Part shown: piece after piece, positions 16,515 to 21,031 of the stretch
Position numbering within the stretch: position 1 is the stretch's first letter
Layout of the letters: the number at the start of each line of letters is the position of its first letter
Origin: Treponema sp.
GTDB lineage: Bacteria > Spirochaetota > Spirochaetia > Treponematales > Breznakiellaceae
Assembly (NCBI GenBank): GCA_031278025.1
Contig: JAITLF010000069.1
Coordinates: 1-21,031 of the forward strand
Reading direction: 5' to 3'
Length of the DNA: 21,031 nt
Position numbers and translations under genes: made by a program
The notes under the pieces: model-generated
What the model was told of the DNA's origin: nothing
What the model saw: the letters and a program-made list of their open reading frames with translations, nothing else
Database searches by the model: none

Positions 16515-18157
16515 GCGGGACATCCGCGCATAAATAGTTCCGCGTAATTTGCGTTAATAGCGTCAAGGCCGCAGGCAAAGAGCAGATACCCCGCCGAAAT
16601 GCCGGTGCGTTCTATGCCGTAAAATTTGCCGTTAATGCCCGGTTCGGCGTAAAGCCGTATGCGTTTTCCGTAGGCGCTTATTTCCGTTCTGCGTATGGCG
16701 AAATCCGCGTTTTCTGAATTGTCCTTCCCGCACAAACGCGCCGTTGTTTTAAGGGCTTCCAGAACCGCCGCCGGTTCATCCGCGCCTTCGCCGGAAACGT
16801 TTAGCGTTTCTGCTGCGGGACTTTCACCGGCGCTTACCGATGCCCTAATGGTAAATTCTATTTTATCCGCCGTCCGTTCCTGGGTTTCGGCAAAGAAAAC
16901 ACAGACTAGGGGCTGTGGGAAACCCGCCGGCAATTTTCCCAGCTTCAGGAGGATGCGGAGCAGTTCCGTTATTCCCGTTGCCGTTCCGGGCGCGGCTTTT
17001 ATCTCACCGGTAACGGCAGCCAAAGCCCCGTCATCAAGATCGATGCCGCAGTAACGCCGCGCAAATATCCGCACCCCCGCCTGTCCCGAATGGCGGGAAA
17101 GCACTATCCGTTCGGGAGTCATCGCCCAGCGTTCCAGGACCGGCGGGGAGTAGACGCCGGCGTTTCGCGATAATCCCTGCTGGTGAATCCCGGAACCGTG
17201 GGCGCGGACATTCCAGCCCGAAAGGGGCTTCATGGGCGAAACGCCGGTCCCCGAGGCTTTCATGACAAGCGGGACAAGCGCGGCGATCTTTTCGGGGAAA
17301 AGGCCGGTTACGGCGCGGTACATGCCGGGCCGGGCGTCAAGGTTTGCCGCCACCTCTTCAAGCGCGGCGTTGCCCGCCCGCTCGCCGATCCCCAGGACGG
17401 ACACCTCAATTTGGCCGCACCCGGCCTCTACCGCGGCAAGGGTATTCGCGCAGGCAAGCCCCAAATCGTTGTGGCAGTGAACGCTTAGCCGCGCGCCCGG
17501 AGAATCGGCCGGAGATCCGGTTGAAGAACCGGCGGTAAAGGCGGGAACGGTTTCGCGGAGAAAACAAACCAGGGCGGCCAGTTCTTCCGGCGCGAGAATG
17601 CCCAGGGTATCGGAAATATTGATAACGGCGGCCCCTGCCCCGGCGCCGGCCTCGCAGTATTCCCGCAGAAAATTCCTGCCGGCGCGCCCCGAATCTTCGG
17701 CGCCCAGTTCCACCAGCGGCACAAATCCTCTCGCGAAAGAAACCGCTTCCGCCGCCATGTCGATAAGTTCCGTTTCAGTTTTTCCCAATTTTTCGGTAAT
17801 ATGGATTCGACTAACCGGCAGGGAAATATGCAGAATGCCGGGAACACCCCCGGCAAATACTTCGGCGCTTTGCCGTATATCCTCCGCACGGCCCCGGCAC
17901 ATCACCGCGGTAAGGGGCCGGGACACAGTATCCCCGTTTTTTCCGCCGGAAACGGGAAACTCTGAAATTTCCCGCGCGAGGTTACGGCACACCTCGAAGT
18001 CCGCGCTGTTGGAAAGCGGAAATCCCGTTTCAATAATATCAACGCCCGCCACAGCAAGCGCGCGGGCAAGCGTGTATTTAGCTTCCGCTGAAAAGGCAAA
18101 ACCCGCCGCCTGATCCCCGTCCCTCAGCGTTGTGTCAAGTACCTTTATCCGGCGCAT
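16502..18157 (-). CDS. Homocitrate/2-isopropylmalate synthase-like enzyme (NifV or LeuA role)
   Basis: 551 residues. A DRE-TIM metallolyase barrel comes first: DTTLRDGDQAAG (8-19), VHCHNDLG (metal ligands H227, H229), GIGERAGN (256-263) and the subdomain SGIHQQG (H325). These enzymes condense acetyl-CoA with a 2-oxo acid; beside nif genes the expected product is homocitrate, the organic part of FeMo-cofactor. Unlike common NifV proteins (about 380 residues), residues about 415-551 look like the LeuA regulatory/dimer domain (IEFTIRASV, then GKFYGIERTG and DAINANY), and ETGFPLSNSADFEV is also LeuA-like. It could therefore be a LeuA-derived homocitrate synthase, an isopropylmalate or a citramalate synthase; sequence alone does not decide. 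The start overlaps the upstream gene by 13 bp. Confidence 0.82.
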   Translation of the reverse strand: MRRIKVLDTTLRDGDQAAGFAFSAEAKYTLARALAVAGVDIIETGFPLSNSADFEVCRNLAREISEFPVSGGKNGDTVSRPLTAVMCRGRAEDIRQSAEVFAGGVPGILHISLPVSRIHITEKLGKTETELIDMAAEAVSFARGFVPLVELGAEDSGRAGRNFLREYCEAGAGAGAAVINISDTLGILAPEELAALVCFLRETVPAFTAGSSTGSPADSPGARLSVHCHNDLGLACANTLAAVEAGCGQIEVSVLGIGERAGNAALEEVAANLDARPGMYRAVTGLFPEKIAALVPLVMKASGTGVSPMKPLSGWNVRAHGSGIHQQGLSRNAGVYSPPVLERWAMTPERIVLSRHSGQAGVRIFARRYCGIDLDDGALAAVTGEIKAAPGTATGITELLRILLKLGKLPAGFPQPLVCVFFAETQERTADKIEFTIRASVSAGESPAAETLNVSGEGADEPAAVLEALKTTARLCGKDNSENADFAIRRTEISAYGKRIRLYAEPGINGKFYGIERTGISAGYLLFACGLDAINANYAELFMRGCPAHIT

Positions 18158-18537
18158 AATTCCTGTTCCGCGAGCACTGCCACCCGGTCGATAGCTTCCA
18201 CAAAACGCGGCGCTTCTTCCTGAACAGGTTTTGTAATCGTAAAATAATCCACGGAACAGATGGATTGAAGGGAATCAAAATAACGCAGGGATGCTTCCAG
18301 ATCCGCCGGTATTACCATAAATGTTTTTGCCTCGTCGATTAGATCACCCATAGTATGGTTGCGCGGCAGTAAACCCCGGTGCGTAAAGATCGCCATAAAG
18401 TATTTTTCAATACCCATGGCCGCTATGTTCTGTACCAGTTCCGGCGTAAAAACCCCGGGCCGCTTCAGGCTGCCCTTTGCCGTCCGGTGAAAGGCCCGCC
18501 CGTCTTCCAGAAAAATTTCCCAATCCTTCTTTTTCAT
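18145..18537 (-). CDS. Unrecognised 130-residue protein coupled to the synthase gene
   Basis: I do not recognise this family. The gene is convincing: AAAAGGAGCGGGAT precedes the ATG at ideal spacing, and its stop overlaps the start of the synthase gene by 13 bp, so translation is probably coupled. The product is soluble, with no signal peptide or membrane segment, and mixed alpha/beta in appearance. Landmarks are FTPELVQNIAAMGIEKYFMAI, HRGLLPRNHTMGDLIDEAK and DLEASLRYFDSLQSICSVDYF. Its two cysteines (about residues 92 and 128) do not form a cluster motif. Coupling suggests a partner or regulator of the synthase, but this is inference only. Confidence 0.75.
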   Translation of the reverse strand: MKKKDWEIFLEDGRAFHRTAKGSLKRPGVFTPELVQNIAAMGIEKYFMAIFTHRGLLPRNHTMGDLIDEAKTFMVIPADLEASLRYFDSLQSICSVDYFTITKPVQEEAPRFVEAIDRVAVLAEQELCAG

Positions 18538-18579
18538 ATCCCGCTCCTTTTAAATGTCCTTGTGTTTTTCAACACGAAA

Positions 18580-18585
18580 AGTATA
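18580..18585 (-). promoter_or_regulatory. Candidate -10 box for the 130-residue gene and synthase
   Basis: TATACT on the minus strand would start transcription near 18573, giving a leader of about 36 bases with the GGAG site well placed. The leader contains a small GTGTT/AACAC hairpin (18562-18575). The -35 region has only a poor match, and there is no sigma-54 box, so this pair seems not to be directly NifA-dependent. Confidence 0.35.
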
Positions 18586-18646
18586 CACAGAAAACAGCCG
18601 CCTCGTAAAGGCTTTCCGGGACGGGAACAGCGATTTAATTCAATCC

Positions 18647-18784
18647 GGAATATGGGCGCATCCGGCCGCGCCAACAATTTGATGCGGCCGGACCGGGCTT
18701 TACGCTTGTATCTTTTGCCCGACAACCCAAAACGGGCAAAAGGATACCGCTTCAATCCCTTGCGCTCGCGCACAAAGTGCGCGA
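18647..18784 (+). repeat. Modular hairpin repeat, copy B
   Basis: Modules in order: GGAATATGGGCGCAT (18647-18661); hairpin 1 TCCGGCCGC/GCGGCCGGA with a 14-base loop (18661-18692); ACCGGGCT (18692-18699); CGCTTGTATC (18703-18712) leading into hairpin 2 CTTTTGCCCG/CGGGCAAAAG (18712-18721 and 18733-18742); ATCCCTTGCGCT (18755-18766); hairpin 3 TCGCGCAC/GTGCGCGA with an AAA loop (18766-18784). The 18692-18766 part is nearly identical to copy A, while hairpin 1 differs completely in sequence between copies yet is always paired. It lies in the spacer between the 130-residue gene and the histidine kinase. Confidence 0.8.
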
Positions 18785-18913
18785 CCCCTCCGGGGGCTGA
18801 CCCCGTTTGGCCGTGTCCGGACCGCCGGTATCCGCGTTTTTGCCGCCGCCGCGCATCGGGCGGGGACCATAACCCTGCCTTCCGGGCTTACCTGGCAGCC
18901 TGTTGCGCTTGTG
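18785..18913. other. Intergenic stretch without a recognisable gene
   Basis: This is GC-rich non-coding DNA between repeat copy B and the palindrome cluster. It opens with CCCCTCCGGGGG, a small GC hairpin. Short open frames cross it, but none has a ribosome site or protein-like composition. I see no RNA gene in it. Confidence 0.4.
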
Positions 18914-18991
18914 GATTTTTGCGCCATCAGCAACGCAAAAATCCCGATTATCGGGCTGCGCGAACCAAAGGTTCGACGAACCTTTGGTTCG
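18914..18991. repeat. Cluster of three palindromes including a perfect 31-bp one
   Basis: Three inverted repeats follow each other. GATTTTTGCG (18914-18923) pairs with CGCAAAAATC (18934-18943). CCCGAT-T-ATCGGG spans 18943-18955. CGAACCAAAGGTTCG (18961-18975) and CGAACCTTTGGTTCG (18977-18991) are perfect complements around a single A. In the last, each half is itself a 6-bp dyad, so GAACC and GGTTC alternate every 8 bp, four times. Another TCGAACC occurs near 19056. It lies about 260 bp before the histidine kinase. It could be a multi-site operator, a cruciform, or a mobile-element relic; no U tract supports a terminator. Confidence 0.75.
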
Positions 18992-19250
18992 ACGGTCGCC
19001 GTAGTTTGCGCAATTTTATGAATTTTACTTGCAACTCCGCAGAATCGTCCGTGTGGTCGAACCGGAGGTTTGTTGCGGTAGATGTAAAATTGCCGTGGGC
19101 CGGACAGCGAACCGCATGGAGTGGTTGAGATTTTTTAATCATAATGATATATATATTGATAACCATATCCAAGGTTGCTGTTTCGATATCTGATATTTTA
19201 AAACAGTACATATATCTAGAATTTCTTCCTGATTATGAGGATAGCCAACG
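18992..19250 (+). promoter_or_regulatory. Upstream region of the histidine kinase, promoter not resolved
   Basis: The composition changes from GC-rich to strongly AT-rich at about 19125, with runs such as ATGATATATATATTGATAACC, as expected for a promoter zone of the kinase gene. Several TTG and TATA-like hexamers exist but no pair at 16-18 bp spacing stands out. A GCAATTTTA / TAAAATTGC long-distance repeat spans about 19010-19094. No gene is visible. Confidence 0.3.
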
Positions 19251-21031
19251 ATGTTTAGCAATCTGAGTCTGAAAACAAAAATATTCTTCCTGGTTACCGC
19301 CGTTGTGGTAGTTTCGTTTCTTGCCCAAACCCTGATAGTTTCAAACAGAACGATGGAACTGGCCAAACAAGACGCATTTAATCTGGCGGAGGAAATGGCC
19401 GAGAAGTTCAAGAACGAGATCCGGGCGGAGATCCAGGGGGCGCGGGTAACGGCGGAGACCCTTTCCACCGTGCTGGGAACCCTGAAAGATCACGGCCTTA
19501 CCGACCGGGACATGATGAACGATATTCTTCGAAACGCCCTGGCACAGAAAGAATACATCACCGCCTTCTGTATCGCCTACGATCCCAATGCCCTGGACGG
19601 GAAAGACGCGGAATACGCCGGCTCGAGTACCCTGTACGATGAAACCGGCCGCTATGCCCCTTACTGGAACAAGCTGGGCGACAACATCGACGCCGAGCCC
19701 CTCTACGATATAGACATCTCCGACTGGTACTATGTTCCCAAAGAAACGAAGCAGGAGTACATCACAGACCCCTACCCCTATTTGGTACAGGGCCAAGAGG
19801 TTATGCTGTCGAGCATGGTTTTTCCTATCCTCCACAGGGGGGAATTTATCGGCATTATTTCTTCCGATACGGTGCTGGACAAGCTCCAGGAAATGGTGTC
19901 CCAGGTGAATGCCCGTGCCCGGGGCGGTTATACGGAGATCTTTTCCAACTCCGGCGTTGTGGTAGCCCACCCGGACAAGGAGTTTTTGGCAAAGGATGTG
20001 ACGGAAATGCTGCCTTTAGGCGGCTCCGTGGAAAATAGGGAGCGGGAAGCGGAGGCTATAAAAGCGGCCATTGCCTTGGGGCAGCTCCACATCACCAGCG
20101 GCAAAGATTTTTATTCCGTTTATATGCCTGTTCAGTTTTCCAGCGTTACCCGGCCCTGGTCGGTGGCGGTACACATCCCCATGAAGGATGTCCTGAAAAG
20201 CGCCGCGGATGTCAGCAACTACGTTGTGGGTGTGTCGGTTGTTTCCATACTGGTCATCGCCCTTCTCCTGTACCTGGTTACGAGGAGCCTTACGAAACCT
20301 ATCCTGGTTCTGGCAAAGTTCGCCAAGGCCCTGGGGGAAGGTAATTTCCACGTTGAAGTTCCCCTGAGCCGCGGAAAGGATGAAATCGGCGTATTGTCCA
20401 GGGCCTTCAAGGTAATGGCCCAAAGGATTGACGACCTTGTTACCATGTTGCAGAATTATGCCCGGGAGCTGGAAGAAAAAAACACCAACCTTAAAAAACT
20501 GAACGAACAGCTTGTGGCCGCCAAAGAAGAAGCCGACGAGTCCAACCGGGCCAAGAGTGAATTCCTTTCCAACATGAGCCACGAGATGCGGACCCCCATG
20601 AACGCCATCATCGGCATGACTTCTATCGGGAAATCGGCCTCCGGCATCGACGAAAAAAACTACGCCTTAAAAAAGATTGAGAACGCCTCTTCCCATCTCC
20701 TGGGGGTCATCAACGACATTCTGGATATGTCGAAAATCGAGGCGAACAAACTGGAACTCTCTTCCCTGGAATTCGATTTTGAAAAAGTACTGCGGAAAAC
20801 CATCAACGTGATTAACTTCCGCATCGACGAAAAGAAGCAGATTTTCCATGTGGATATCGACAAGGATATTCCCCGGCGTATTGTGGGAGATGACCAGCGC
20901 CTGGCCCAGGTTATAACAAATCTGCTTTCCAACGCCGTCAAGTTCACTCCCGAAGGGGGTTCCATACGCTTAAGCGCCCGTTTCCTCGGCGAACAAGACG
21001 GCCGCTGTACGATTCAATTCGGCGTAAGCGA
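19251..21031 (+). CDS. Membrane sensor histidine kinase (dCache-HAMP-HisKA-HATPase), C-terminus cut by window
   Basis: At least 593 residues, open at the window end. A first membrane helix (about 11-31) and a second (about 323-345) flank a periplasmic dCache-type sensor domain with WYYVPKETKQEYITDPYPY and VFPILHRGEFIGIISSD, the usual small-ligand (amino or organic acid) pocket architecture. HAMP (about 346-395) and a coiled coil (LEEKNTNLKKLNEQLVAAK) follow. HisKA has the phospho-accepting H444 in SHEMRTPMN. The ATPase domain begins with the N box NLLSNAVKFTP (about 557). Spirochaete kinases of this layout are often hybrids with receiver domains beyond this point; that part is not visible. 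The ATG has GAGG about 10 bases upstream. No partner regulator is in the window, and a link to nif is not shown. Confidence 0.92.
   Translation, partial: MFSNLSLKTKIFFLVTAVVVVSFLAQTLIVSNRTMELAKQDAFNLAEEMAEKFKNEIRAEIQGARVTAETLSTVLGTLKDHGLTDRDMMNDILRNALAQKEYITAFCIAYDPNALDGKDAEYAGSSTLYDETGRYAPYWNKLGDNIDAEPLYDIDISDWYYVPKETKQEYITDPYPYLVQGQEVMLSSMVFPILHRGEFIGIISSDTVLDKLQEMVSQVNARARGGYTEIFSNSGVVVAHPDKEFLAKDVTEMLPLGGSVENREREAEAIKAAIALGQLHITSGKDFYSVYMPVQFSSVTRPWSVAVHIPMKDVLKSAADVSNYVVGVSVVSILVIALLLYLVTRSLTKPILVLAKFAKALGEGNFHVEVPLSRGKDEIGVLSRAFKVMAQRIDDLVTMLQNYARELEEKNTNLKKLNEQLVAAKEEADESNRAKSEFLSNMSHEMRTPMNAIIGMTSIGKSASGIDEKNYALKKIENASSHLLGVINDILDMSKIEANKLELSSLEFDFEKVLRKTINVINFRIDEKKQIFHVDIDKDIPRRIVGDDQRLAQVITNLLSNAVKFTPEGGSIRLSARFLGEQDGRCTIQFGVS

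Overview
The window carries a compact nitrogen-fixation (nif) locus from a moderately GC-rich anaerobic bacterium. Gene order is nifH-nifI1-nifI2-nifD-nifK-nifE-nifN-nifB-[2Fe-2S] ferredoxin. NifD has the long insertion and NifK the short N-terminus of the Clostridium-type (group III) molybdenum nitrogenases. Together with a PF09820-type AAA-ATPase-like gene and a dCache/HAMP histidine kinase, this fits best with a nitrogen-fixing Treponema of the termite-gut type. The assignment is an inference from gene content, not a database match.

Left part, minus strand: the N-terminus of an AAA-ATPase-like protein (1-284), a 1446-residue 2-hydroxyacyl-CoA dehydratase activase-like ATPase with two ASKHA units and an HgdB-like C-terminus (343-4683), and the sigma-54 activator nifA (4914-6551). 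Centre, plus strand: after a 481-bp nifA-nifH spacer with a near-consensus -24/-12 promoter, the nif operon runs from 7033 to 16514. Several junctions are coupled: nifI1/nifI2 and nifE/nifN overlap as ATGA, and nifB starts 11 bp after nifN. Right part: a minus-strand pair made of an unrecognised 130-residue gene and a homocitrate/isopropylmalate synthase-like gene converges on the ferredoxin gene. A 713-bp structured intergenic region follows, then a plus-strand sensor histidine kinase cut by the window end.

How it works together: NifA with sigma-54 RNA polymerase should switch on nifH and the operon behind it. NifH and NifDK form the enzyme, and NifI1/NifI2 should inhibit it post-translationally when fixed nitrogen is plentiful. 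NifB, NifE and NifN build the FeMo-cofactor precursor, the synthase may supply homocitrate, and the ferredoxin may supply electrons.

The least explained signal is non-coding. A modular hairpin-rich repeat occurs three times (4761-4871 plus, 18647-18784 plus, 6936-6790 minus). One copy lies directly behind the nifH promoter, where NifA sites would be expected and no exact TGT-N10-ACA is present. A second GC-rich motif pair lies inside the nif operon (11862-11932, 16050-16103). A perfect 31-bp palindrome built from GAACC/GGTTC units lies at 18961-18991.
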